DNA from: Acidobacteriota bacterium
GTDB taxonomy: Bacteria > Acidobacteriota > Holophagae > Thermotomaculales > Thermotomaculaceae
Assembly: GCA_013152385.1 (NCBI GenBank)
Contig: JAADGL010000055.1
Coordinates: forward strand, 23,666 to 87,665
Direction: 5' to 3'
DNA length: 64,000 nucleotides
Shown: one piece after another, positions 1-8,112 of the stretch
Numbering within the stretch: the first letter of the stretch is position 1
Layout of the letters: every line of letters starts with the position of its first letter
Position numbers and translations under genes: made by a program
The notes under the pieces: model-generated
Database searches by the model: none
What the model was told of the DNA's origin: nothing
The model's input: only the letters and a program-made list of their open reading frames with translations

Positions 1-193
1 TGGAACCCCGGCCCCTTTCCGGTGGACTTGTCCCGGGTTTCGCTTTCGAACAAATTGTCTGCCGAAGAGACCTTGGCCTTTTTGCCGTGGTGTGGCGAGA
101 GGGGCCCCCTGCAAAACGCCAAAGAAGAGAAGCTTGTTTTTATTCCCGAATGTTTGCCGGGGAAAGTCATCTCACTTTTCTCTGTTTATTTCC

Positions 194-210
194 GGCCGTT
201 ACGGCCTTTT
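194..210 (+). terminator. Possible intrinsic terminator
   Basis: GGCCG, a TTA loop and CGGCC are followed by TTTT. The stem is only 5 bp, so this is a weak candidate. It would separate whatever lies upstream from the hydrogenase operon. Confidence 0.35.
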
Positions 211-268
211 CTGACTGGGCCGGCTATGCTTTTCCGCGGAGGGGAAAGGGAAGGGCGGCGGATGAAAA

Positions 269-286
269 AAGTGAAACAAATCACTT
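269..286. promoter_or_regulatory. Dyad upstream of the ArsR-type gene, possible operator
   Basis: A perfect 6-bp inverted repeat, AAGTGA-aacaaa-TCACTT, lies 63 bp upstream of the regulator gene. ArsR-family repressors usually bind imperfect dyads in their own promoter. Assignment as the operator is inference from position only. Confidence 0.3.
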
Positions 287-348
287 GCAAGGCGGAGAAA
301 ATGTGTTAGGTTGTAAAGTGTAATCTTTCACAATGAGGGTGAGGGAAC

Positions 349-654
349 ATGAAAGAGCGTTTGATTCAGAAAATGAAAGCGTTATCCAATGAATGCAGGG
401 TAGACCTTCTGCTGGAACTTGCAAGGGCGGATCAGCCGGTTCGTGTCGGTGAATTGGCAGCGGCTGTCGGAGTCGGAGAAGCCCGTGTTTCCAGAAGTCT
501 CCAGATTTTATCTTATGCGGGCCTTGTGGTGGCCAGGCGGAAGGGTACCCGTGTGTTTTACGAGTTGAACAAGGGAGATTGTGTCGCGATTTCTTTAAGC
601 GGCTGTCTTCTCGGTGCGTTGGAGTCTGAAAAAGAACCGAAAACTGAGAAATAG
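349..654 (+). CDS. ArsR-family winged-helix regulator
   Basis: A 101-residue protein that looks like one winged-helix domain of the ArsR/SmtB type. The pattern KALSNECRVDLLLEL opens helix 1, GELAAAVGVGEARVSRSLQ is the recognition helix-turn-helix, and GLVVARRKGTRVFYEL is the beta wing. Length is typical of the family. Start is ATG after GAGGGTGAGGGAAC. It sits 18 bp before hydC and is probably the operon's own regulator. Cysteines at about 17, 79 and 87 could sense redox state or a metal, but no canonical metal-binding pair (such as CxC on the recognition helix) is visible, so the signal is unknown. Confidence 0.75.
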   Translation: MKERLIQKMKALSNECRVDLLLELARADQPVRVGELAAAVGVGEARVSRSLQILSYAGLVVARRKGTRVFYELNKGDCVAISLSGCLLGALESEKEPKTEK

Positions 655-672
655 AGGAAAGGGGATGGTGAA

Positions 673-1185
673 ATGACCGCAGGAATTCGGGCGGCAACGG
701 ATGAGTTGCAGGATGTTCTTCGGAAGTTCGGGAAGAACCGGACGGATCTGCTGCCGATACTGGTTGAAATCAATCGTTATTTCGGGCATATTGACAGCAA
801 TTCGATTATTGAAGTGAGCCGGTACACAGGTGTTCCCATCGGGGAGATTCACGGTGTAATCACTTTTTATTCCTTTCTCGGCCAGAAGAAACGCGGACGG
901 TTTGTGATTCGCCTCTGCCGTACAATCAGCTGTGATATGGCGGGTAAAGATCAGATTGTTCGGGTGCTGGAGAAGGAATTGGGGATTTGTTTCGGGGAAA
1001 CGACGGATGACGGGATGTTCAGCCTGGAGTATACCAACTGTATCGGGATGTGTAACAATCCGCCCGCGATGCTGATTAACGATAAGGCATACGGGGGCCT
1101 GACGCCGGAACGGGTTGTGGAAATTCTGGATTCGTTCAAGTTGTCGGAGTATCAGGATATGTTCGGGTACGGAGGGGTGGAATGA
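673..1185 (+). CDS. hydC: [FeFe] hydrogenase, NuoE-like [2Fe-2S] subunit
   Basis: A 170-residue thioredoxin-like [2Fe-2S] protein of the NuoE/HydC family. The four cluster cysteines are visible in CRTISC and, 35-40 residues later, CIGMC. In trimeric HydABC enzymes this subunit passes electrons between NAD(H) at HydB and the HydA chain. Length is the family norm. The ATG follows a GAGGAAAGGGG ribosome site. Its TGA overlaps the ATG of hydB (ATGA), which indicates translational coupling and equal stoichiometry. Confidence 0.9.
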   Translation: MTAGIRAATDELQDVLRKFGKNRTDLLPILVEINRYFGHIDSNSIIEVSRYTGVPIGEIHGVITFYSFLGQKKRGRFVIRLCRTISCDMAGKDQIVRVLEKELGICFGETTDDGMFSLEYTNCIGMCNNPPAMLINDKAYGGLTPERVVEILDSFKLSEYQDMFGYGGVE

Positions 1186-2351
1186 AGAATGAGAAGAAAA
1201 AAATACTCTTCGGGGAGTTCGTGACAGGAGCGGCGTTGACCCGGGCATTGGAGATGGGGCCTGAGGCGGTTGTGACGGAGGTGAAAGCATCGAATCTCCG
1301 GGGCCGCGGCGGAGCGGGGTTTCCAACGGGATTGAAATGGGAATTGACCGCGAAGCAGGAATCGGATGAAAAGTTTGTTATCTGCAATGCCGATGAGGGG
1401 GAACCCGGTACTTTTAAGGACAGGCTTCTTTTGATGGAACAGCCGGAAAAGGTTCTGGAGGGTATGGCCATTGCCGGGGTGGCAATCGGCGCAAAGCAGG
1501 GGTTTATTTATCTTCGGGGTGAGTATGTTTATTTAAAGAAGGAGTTGGAAGAGGCAATTTCTTCCATGGAAGACCGGGGATTTCTCGGTTCCCGCATCAA
1601 TGGAGGCGATTTTTCTTTTTCAGTTGAAATCCGGCTGGGTGCGGGGGCCTATGTATGCGGGGAGGAGTTCGCGCTGATTTCCTCCATGAACGGTTACCGC
1701 GGTGAGCCCCGGAATAAACCGCCGTATCCCAGTGAAGCGGGATACCGGGATAAACCGACGGTTGTCAATAATGTGGAAACACTTTGCTACATTCCCTATA
1801 TTGTGACAAAAGGGGCACAGTGGTTTAAAGAGCATGGAACCCGGGCATCCACCGGAACAAAGCTGTTTTCGGTTTCCGGAGATGTGAAGCATCCCGGTGT
1901 GTATGAACTGGAGCTGGGGATTACGGTCAATCAGCTGCTGGCGGAGGTTGGAGGCGAAGGGGCGAAATCTGTTCAGGTGGGCGGTGCTTCCGGGCTCAAT
2001 GTGGCTGAAAAGGATTTTGATCAGCCCATTTGCTTTGAGGGGCTGCCCCCCGGCGGGTCTATTATTGTTTTTGGCCATCAACGGGATATGCTTCATGTTC
2101 TGAAAAATTTCATGGAGTTTTTTGTGGAAGAGTCCTGCGGCCAGTGCACGCCCTGCCGGGAAGGCAATTACCGTCTGCTGGAAGGGGTGAGGATGCTGGA
2201 GAAAGGGGAATGTTCGGTTCGTTATCTGAAAGAACTGGAGGCTCTCTGTGATGTGATGAAGGATTCTTCAAAATGCGGGCTGGGACAGACGTCTCCCAAT
2301 GCTTTTCTGTCCATTGTCGAAAATTTTAAAACCGAAATTCTGTATCGGTGA
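1182..2351 (+). CDS. hydB: [FeFe] hydrogenase, NuoF-like flavoprotein subunit
   Basis: NAD(H)- and FMN-binding subunit, 389 residues. Visible NuoF signatures are RGRGGAGFPTG (NAD/FMN glycine-rich loop), GAGAYVCGEEFALISS (FMN site) and ESCGQCTPCREG with a downstream CGLGQ cysteine for the [4Fe-4S] cluster. Bifurcating HydB proteins often carry an N-terminal [2Fe-2S] domain and a C-terminal two-cluster ferredoxin domain. Both are absent here: the chain ends about 25 residues after the last cluster cysteine. It is therefore the short, NuoF-core form. The start overlaps the hydC stop. Confidence 0.92.
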   Translation: MKNEKKKILFGEFVTGAALTRALEMGPEAVVTEVKASNLRGRGGAGFPTGLKWELTAKQESDEKFVICNADEGEPGTFKDRLLLMEQPEKVLEGMAIAGVAIGAKQGFIYLRGEYVYLKKELEEAISSMEDRGFLGSRINGGDFSFSVEIRLGAGAYVCGEEFALISSMNGYRGEPRNKPPYPSEAGYRDKPTVVNNVETLCYIPYIVTKGAQWFKEHGTRASTGTKLFSVSGDVKHPGVYELELGITVNQLLAEVGGEGAKSVQVGGASGLNVAEKDFDQPICFEGLPPGGSIIVFGHQRDMLHVLKNFMEFFVEESCGQCTPCREGNYRLLEGVRMLEKGECSVRYLKELEALCDVMKDSSKCGLGQTSPNAFLSIVENFKTEILYR

Positions 2352-2359
2352 GGATAGAC

Positions 2360-4159
2360 ATGAGTGAAATGATTTCTGTCCGGATTGATGATATCAGCTG
2401 TGAAGTTGAGAAGGGAACAACGATTCTGCAGGCGTGCAAGAGTGCGGGGCTGAGAATCCCCACCCTCTGTTATCATCCGGATCTTGAGGTGGCGGGGATT
2501 TGCAGGATTTGTGTGGTGGAAGTGGAAGGGATGAGCGGGCTGCAGGCGGCCTGCGCTTTTCCGATTCGTCAACCCATTACGGTACGGACCAATTCTCCCC
2601 GTATCCGCCGGGCGCGGCGGGTGAATCTTGATTTGATTCTTTCCGAACATTACGGAGATTGCTATACCTGTGTCCGGAACGGAAGCTGTGAGCTGCAGGC
2701 ACTGGCAAGGGAATATGGAGTGGACCGGTACCGGTATCCCAGTACAACGGCTCCGAAATTCAGAATTGACCGGTCAACTGCCATTGTCAGGGATCAGAAC
2801 AAGTGTATTTCCTGTAAGCGTTGTATTCGTACCTGTATTGATTTGCAGCAGGTTTCGGCTCTGGAAACCGCCAACAGGGGGCATGATGTTTTGATTCAAA
2901 CTGCTTTTGACAAGCCGATTTCCGAAGTGGTCTGTATCAACTGCGGCCAATGTATCAACCGCTGTCCCACCGGTGCGCTTCGCTCCAATATGCCCAATGA
3001 GCTGCTCTGGCATGTGATTGATGATCCTGAAAAGCATGTGATTATTCAGACTGCGCCCAGCCCCCGGGCCGCAATCGGCGAAGAATTCGGTTATGAGCCC
3101 GGTACATCGGTAACCGGGAAGTTGAATGCCGCGCTCCGGCGTCTGGGGTTTGACAATGTGTTTGATACGAATTTCGCGGCGGATCTGACAATTATGGAAG
3201 AGGGGACGGAGCTGCTGACACGTTTAAAAAAAGTGCTGGTGGATGGAGATTCTTCTGTCAGGGTGCCGATGTTTACTTCATGCTCCCCCGGATGGGTAAA
3301 ATATGTTGAACATTATTATCCCGAATATCTTGATTATCTGTCCACCTGCAAGAGCCCGCAGCAGATGTTCGGAGCTCTTTTGAAAACGTATTACGCGAAA
3401 AAGACGGGAATTGACCCGGAGAAGATGGTGGTGGTGGCGCTGATGCCCTGTGTGGCGAAGAAGTTTGAGTGTAACCGCCCCGAGATGTCGGACAGCGGAT
3501 ATAAAGATGTGGATTTTGGCTTAACGACCCGGGAGATGGCTGTGATGATCAAGGAGGCCGGAATTCATCTGAAGGATATGCCGGATGAGGATTTTGACCA
3601 CCCTCTGGGCCTGGGTTCCGGCGCGGGGCTGATTTTCGGTGCTACCGGCGGGGTGATGGAGGCGGCTATCCGGAGTGTGTATGAGATTGTGACCGGGCGC
3701 CCGGTACCGTTCAAAGGGCTGGATGTTACTCCGGTCCGGGGAATGGAGGGAATTCGGGATGCGGCGCTGACGATTGAGAATCCGCTGCCGGAGTATCAGT
3801 GGCTGGACGGCGTTACACTGAAGGTGGCGGTGGCCCACGGAACAGCCAACGCAAAGATTTTGATGGAGAAGTTAAAGGAAGGCCGGTTGGATTATCATTT
3901 CATTGAGGTGATGGCCTGTCCCGGCGGCTGTCTCGGCGGTGGCGGCCAGCCGATTCCGACATCCCCGGAGATCCGTGCCGCCCGCGCACGGGCGATTTAT
4001 TCGGAGGACCATGAACTTACGGTAAGAAAGTCACATGAGAATCCTGAAATTAATCAGCTGTATGCGGAGTTTCTGGGGAAACCTCTGGGACAGTTGTCTC
4101 ATAAGCTACTCCATACCCGTTACACCCCGAGGGGGCGCTTTTTTACGGAGGGATTTTGA
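2360..4159 (+). CDS. hydA: [FeFe] hydrogenase catalytic subunit, NAD(H)-linked type
   Basis: H2-forming or H2-oxidising subunit, 599 residues. In order: an N-terminal [2Fe-2S] domain (cysteines about 37-66), a His/Cys [4Fe-4S] motif (HYGDCYTC...C, about 97-110), two ferredoxin [4Fe-4S] sites (CISCKRC, CINCGQC, about 149-202), then the H-cluster domain. H-cluster loops are TSCSPGW (306-312), MPCVAKKFE (362-370) and MACPGGCLGGGGQP. The first loop has Ser where model enzymes have the proton-relay Cys. ATG at 2360 is preferred because TGAGGA lies 5 nt upstream; a GTG at 2348 overlapping the hydB stop would add four residues. Confidence 0.92.
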   Translation: MSEMISVRIDDISCEVEKGTTILQACKSAGLRIPTLCYHPDLEVAGICRICVVEVEGMSGLQAACAFPIRQPITVRTNSPRIRRARRVNLDLILSEHYGDCYTCVRNGSCELQALAREYGVDRYRYPSTTAPKFRIDRSTAIVRDQNKCISCKRCIRTCIDLQQVSALETANRGHDVLIQTAFDKPISEVVCINCGQCINRCPTGALRSNMPNELLWHVIDDPEKHVIIQTAPSPRAAIGEEFGYEPGTSVTGKLNAALRRLGFDNVFDTNFAADLTIMEEGTELLTRLKKVLVDGDSSVRVPMFTSCSPGWVKYVEHYYPEYLDYLSTCKSPQQMFGALLKTYYAKKTGIDPEKMVVVALMPCVAKKFECNRPEMSDSGYKDVDFGLTTREMAVMIKEAGIHLKDMPDEDFDHPLGLGSGAGLIFGATGGVMEAAIRSVYEIVTGRPVPFKGLDVTPVRGMEGIRDAALTIENPLPEYQWLDGVTLKVAVAHGTANAKILMEKLKEGRLDYHFIEVMACPGGCLGGGGQPIPTSPEIRAARARAIYSEDHELTVRKSHENPEINQLYAEFLGKPLGQLSHKLLHTRYTPRGRFFTEGF

Positions 4160-5547
4160 CGAACGCAGCTACCGGTTTTATTGACCATTCCCGGATTTTA
4201 GGTGTTCTGGAGAATTCTTGCCCTCCCGATAAGAGTGAGGTAGAGGAGATTTTATCCCATGCCCTTGAAATGAAAGGAATTTCTGCCGTGGAAACGGAGC
4301 GGCTGCTGATGGCGGAGGATGATGAGTTAATTGATGAGATTTGCCGCGCCGCTCACCGGATTAAAACTGAAATTTACGGCCGGCGGCTGGTTCTTTTCGC
4401 ACCGCTTTATGTGTCCAATCTATGCCGGAATGATTGTCTTTACTGCGCCTTCAGAAAAACAAATACGGCGATTACCCGGCGGACTCTAACCCAGGATGAA
4501 ATTCGAAGGGAAACGGAAAATCTGGTTTCTCAGGGCCACAAACGGGTGCTTCTGGTTTCCGGGGAGGGGCTGGGAGAAGATGCGCTGGATTATTCCGTCC
4601 GGGCGATTGAGACGATCTACGATGTGAAAGTCGGAAACGGAGAAATCCGCAGGATTAATATTAATATTGCGCCGCTGCCGGTTGAAGGGTTCAGGCGTCT
4701 GAAAGCGGCAAAAATCGGAACATATCAGTTGTTTCAGGAAACGTATCACTATGATACGTACAAAAAAATGCACCGTTCAGGGCCCAAGTCCGATTATGTG
4801 AACCATTTGACGGCAATGGACCGGGCAATGGAGGCCGGAATTGATGATGTGGGGGTGGGGGTGCTGTTCGGCCTGGCGGATTACCGCTTTGAGATTATGG
4901 CGTTGCTTCAGCATGTCCGTCATCTTGAGGCGTCTTTCGGTGTGGGGCCCCATACGATTTCCATTCCGCGGCTTGAGCCTGCAGAGGGTTCGGATATTTC
5001 CAGAAATCCGCCCTTTGCCGTCGGGGACCGGGATTTTCGTAAAATAATTGCGATTTTAAGGGTTTCCGTTCCATACACCGGGATGATTCTCAGTACGCGG
5101 GAGACGGCGGAAATGCGGCGTGAGGCGTTTTCACTGGGGATTTCACAGATCAGTGCCGGTTCCAGGACTAACCCCGGCGGATATTCGGAGAATCATTCCG
5201 GTGCCCAGTTTTCACTTGGGGATCACCGCAGCCTGGATGAAGTGATTGCGGATATTGCTGCCCATGGTTATGTCCCTTCATTCTGTACCGGCTGTTACCG
5301 TCTGGGACGGACGGGGGCGGATTTTATGGATCTTGCGAAGCCGGGATTGATTCAACTCTATTGCCTGCCCAACGCGTTGACAACATTTAAAGAGTATCTT
5401 GAAGATTATGCGGCTTTGGACACAAAGGCTGCCGGCGAGGCGGTTATCCGGGCGCAGTTGGCAAATATCCCCTCCGATGAGGTAAGAAAAAAAACCATTC
5501 GGAATTTGAAAGAGATTGAATCGGGAAAGCGGGATTTGTATTTGTAG
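4156..5547 (+). CDS. hydG: [FeFe] hydrogenase maturase HydG, radical-SAM tyrosine lyase
   Basis: 463 residues. HydG splits tyrosine to supply CO and CN- to the H-cluster precursor. The radical-SAM motif CRNDCLYC (CxxxCxxC) sits at about 94-101. The C-terminal CTGC, followed about 22 residues on by a further Cys, is the auxiliary-cluster motif that separates HydG from its paralogue ThiH. The start is a TTG whose last two bases are the first two of the hydA TGA (TTGA), with GGAGGG just upstream, so translation is probably coupled to hydA. Confidence 0.92.
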   Translation: MTNAATGFIDHSRILGVLENSCPPDKSEVEEILSHALEMKGISAVETERLLMAEDDELIDEICRAAHRIKTEIYGRRLVLFAPLYVSNLCRNDCLYCAFRKTNTAITRRTLTQDEIRRETENLVSQGHKRVLLVSGEGLGEDALDYSVRAIETIYDVKVGNGEIRRININIAPLPVEGFRRLKAAKIGTYQLFQETYHYDTYKKMHRSGPKSDYVNHLTAMDRAMEAGIDDVGVGVLFGLADYRFEIMALLQHVRHLEASFGVGPHTISIPRLEPAEGSDISRNPPFAVGDRDFRKIIAILRVSVPYTGMILSTRETAEMRREAFSLGISQISAGSRTNPGGYSENHSGAQFSLGDHRSLDEVIADIAAHGYVPSFCTGCYRLGRTGADFMDLAKPGLIQLYCLPNALTTFKEYLEDYAALDTKAAGEAVIRAQLANIPSDEVRKKTIRNLKEIESGKRDLYL

Positions 5548-5556
5548 GGGGTGCGG

Positions 5557-6915
5557 ATGGCAATTGAAAACAAAGACGGCGAGAGCCTGATGGGAGATTT
5601 TTCCCGTCAGGCCCGGGAAAATTTTCCTCTGTCCCGGGGGAAACCGTTCCCTGAATTGATTCATGCGCTTTTTCAGGTAAAACTGGCTTGTCTTGAGACC
5701 AATTTCCATTTGGGCTTTTTGCCGGAATCTGTCTTCGGCCCGTGCCGTAATGCGATCGCGGACGGGCTGGATGGGAAACTGGACGAAAATTTTGATGTTA
5801 CCCTTTATCAGGGCGGGGCGGGAACTTCTCTGAATATGATGGTGAATGAGGCGGTGGCAGGCCGTGCAGTACATCTTTACGGCGGCCGGGCGGAAGGGGA
5901 ATCGGCGATTCATCCGATTCTCCATGTGAATCTTCACCAGTCCACCAACGATGTGGTTCCCACCGCCGGGCGGGTGGCGGCGATTTTTCTGGTGTATCGG
6001 CTGGAAAAAGTGGTTTTGATGTTGCAGGAGGCGCTGCAGCGGAAGGAGCGTCAATTTGAAGAGGTTGTAAAACCCGGGCGGACGCAGTTCCAGGAAGCGT
6101 TTCCCATTACGCTGGGCCGGGAATTTTCCGCTTATGCGTCTGCTGTCGCCCGGGACAGGTGGAGGGTCTCCAAGCTGGTGGAGCGGCTCCGGGAGGTGAA
6201 TCTCGGGGGAACGGCAATTGGAACCGGTGCGCTGGCACCGGCGAAATATATTTTCCGTGTTGTGGAGAGCTTGAAACATATTACCGGTTTTCCCATTGCC
6301 CGCTGTGAAAATCTCGTGGATGGAACGCAGAATACGGATGTGCTTGTGGAGGTTCATGGTATTTTAACCGCTTTTGCCGCAACTTTAATTAAAATTTCCG
6401 GAGATTTGCGTCTGATGTCTTCCGGGCCGGAACACGGTTTCGGAGAGATTCGGTTAAAAAAAGTTCAGGCAGGGTCTTCCATTATGCCGGGGAAGGTGAA
6501 CCCGGTGATTCCGGAGTTTGTGACAGCGTGTGCGCTGCGGGTTACAGCCAATCATCAGATGTTGACAACGGCGGCGTCAATGGGGAGTCTTGAACTGAAT
6601 CCTTTCGGGCTGATAATGATTCACGGACTGCTGGAATCCCTGACGTTTCTGCTGGCGGCGGCGGGACAGCTGGCCTTCTGTGTGGATACCGCCTCGGCAA
6701 ACACTGAAAAACTTTCCGTTTCTTCCCGAAGCGATTCGATTGTGATTCACGTTCTGGCCGGCAGGTTCGGTTATGAGAAGGCGGAAGAGATTCTTCATGA
6801 TGCAGCTGTTGCGGGGGAGAAAGTGGCGGAGTATGTGGTTAAATCGGGTCTGGTTTCAAAAGGGGAACTGGATTATTTGTTGTCCCCTGAAAATATTCTG
6901 AAACTGGGGTTCTGA
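5557..6915 (+). CDS. Aspartate ammonia-lyase-like protein in the hyd operon
   Basis: About 452 residues of the aspartase/fumarase superfamily, which reversibly removes ammonia from aspartate to give fumarate. The superfamily signature GSSIMPGKVNP is intact, as is HQSTNDVVPTA (usually HQSTND-YPTA), and length is normal. ATG at 5557 is chosen because AGGGGG lies 5 nt before it; a GTG at 5551 is possible. Aspartase-like genes recur beside hydrogenase maturases in other anaerobes. Since the amine of the H-cluster bridge can come from ammonium, a supply role is attractive but inferred. A different amino-acid substrate cannot be excluded. Confidence 0.85.
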   Translation: MAIENKDGESLMGDFSRQARENFPLSRGKPFPELIHALFQVKLACLETNFHLGFLPESVFGPCRNAIADGLDGKLDENFDVTLYQGGAGTSLNMMVNEAVAGRAVHLYGGRAEGESAIHPILHVNLHQSTNDVVPTAGRVAAIFLVYRLEKVVLMLQEALQRKERQFEEVVKPGRTQFQEAFPITLGREFSAYASAVARDRWRVSKLVERLREVNLGGTAIGTGALAPAKYIFRVVESLKHITGFPIARCENLVDGTQNTDVLVEVHGILTAFAATLIKISGDLRLMSSGPEHGFGEIRLKKVQAGSSIMPGKVNPVIPEFVTACALRVTANHQMLTTAASMGSLELNPFGLIMIHGLLESLTFLLAAAGQLAFCVDTASANTEKLSVSSRSDSIVIHVLAGRFGYEKAEEILHDAAVAGEKVAEYVVKSGLVSKGELDYLLSPENILKLGF

Positions 6916-6916
6916 T

Positions 6917-8104
6917 ATGGCCGGCACTCCGAAATCCAATCGGCCGCATATTGCGGTTTTCGGCCGCCGGAATGTGGGCAAATCTTCACTTATCAATGCG
7001 ATAACATCCCAGAATCTTTCCATTGTGTCCGATACTCCGGGCACAACAACGGATCCGGTTGAAAAGGCAATGGAACTGCTGCCGTTCGGGCCGGTGGTTT
7101 TTATTGACACTGCGGGGCTGGATGATGAGGGAGAATTGGGGAGCCTGCGGGTGAAGCGTTCCCGGGATGTGCTTCGGAGGACGGATATTGCCATTGTTGT
7201 GGCGGCGGGAGAGGTGGGCCCTGTTGAGCAGGGATTGATTGAACGGCTCAATGCTATGGAAATTCCGTTTCAGCTTGTTTTTAATAAATCGGATGAAGAA
7301 GCGTTTTTTCCGGAAGAGAACGGTGACAGGCGGAACTGGCTGGCGGTCAGTGCAAAGACAGGAGAAGGTGTGGAGGTGCTGAAAGCCCGCCTTATTGAAA
7401 TTCTGCGTGACTGGGCGGAAGATTTGCCCTTTGCGTTGACGGCAGGGCTTATTCCCCCCGGCGGCCTTGCGGTACTGGTGGCCCCCATTGACAGTGAAAC
7501 GCCGGCAGGCCGTTTGATTCTGCCGCAGGTTCAGGTGATCCGGGATATTCTGGATACAGACGCACTCTGTATGGTAATGAAGGAACGGGAGCTGGCCCAC
7601 GGCCTTCGTCTGCTGAGCAGGCAGCCGGATATTGTTATTACGGATTCCCAGGCTTTTCTGAAAGTTGCAGGGGATGTTCCCGATGAAGTCCCCATGACTT
7701 CGTTTTCCATTCTCTTTGCCAGGCAGAAGGGGGACCTGTCCTTACTGGCGGATGGAGCCCGGCAGATTGACAGGCTGCAAAACGGGGATACCGTACTGAT
7801 TTCGGAGGCATGTACCCATCACACTGCGGGGGATGATATCGGGACGGTTAAACTGCCCCGGCTGCTTCGGCAGTATACCGGGAAGCGGCTCCGGTTTATT
7901 CATTCCAGGGGCAGGGATTTTGAGTTGGATGACAGTGTGTCGCTGGTGATTCACTGCGGCGGCTGTATGCTGAACCGCCGGGCAATGGTTTCCAGAATGA
8001 ATATGAGCGGCGGCAGGCGGATTCCCATAACCAATTATGGTATGGCAATTGCTTTTACACTGGGTATTTTTGACCGGGCACTGCGGCCTTTCGGTTTGTT
8101 CTGA
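6917..8104 (+). CDS. hydF: [FeFe] hydrogenase maturation GTPase HydF
   Basis: 395 residues. HydF is the scaffold that carries the diiron precursor and delivers it to HydA. The N-terminal GTPase shows GRRNVGKSS (P-loop, about 16-24), DTPGTTT, DTAGLDD and NKSD. The C-terminal half has the HydF cluster motif CTH followed about 50 residues later by HCGGC. It begins 1 base after the aspartase stop and ends 8 bp before a convergent gene; no terminator hairpin is seen in that gap. Confidence 0.93.
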   Translation: MAGTPKSNRPHIAVFGRRNVGKSSLINAITSQNLSIVSDTPGTTTDPVEKAMELLPFGPVVFIDTAGLDDEGELGSLRVKRSRDVLRRTDIAIVVAAGEVGPVEQGLIERLNAMEIPFQLVFNKSDEEAFFPEENGDRRNWLAVSAKTGEGVEVLKARLIEILRDWAEDLPFALTAGLIPPGGLAVLVAPIDSETPAGRLILPQVQVIRDILDTDALCMVMKERELAHGLRLLSRQPDIVITDSQAFLKVAGDVPDEVPMTSFSILFARQKGDLSLLADGARQIDRLQNGDTVLISEACTHHTAGDDIGTVKLPRLLRQYTGKRLRFIHSRGRDFELDDSVSLVIHCGGCMLNRRAMVSRMNMSGGRRIPITNYGMAIAFTLGIFDRALRPFGLF

Positions 8105-8112
8105 TCTGTAAT

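Larger units (their letters stand above)
1..348. other. Upstream region without a convincing gene
   Basis: No reading frame here has a recognisable product or a good ribosome binding site; short frames exist on the plus strand but look random in composition. The stretch holds a small hairpin with a T run (194-210) and two dyads just upstream of the first gene: one at 269-286, and an imperfect one around 312-332 pairing TGTAAAG with CTTTCACA. It is probably the end of an upstream unit plus the control region of the hydrogenase operon. No clear sigma-70 promoter was found. Confidence 0.4.

Noticed and set aside
22..309. 95-codon open frame near the window start
   Set aside because: No ribosome site, no family resemblance, and it runs across a hairpin and the control region of the next gene.
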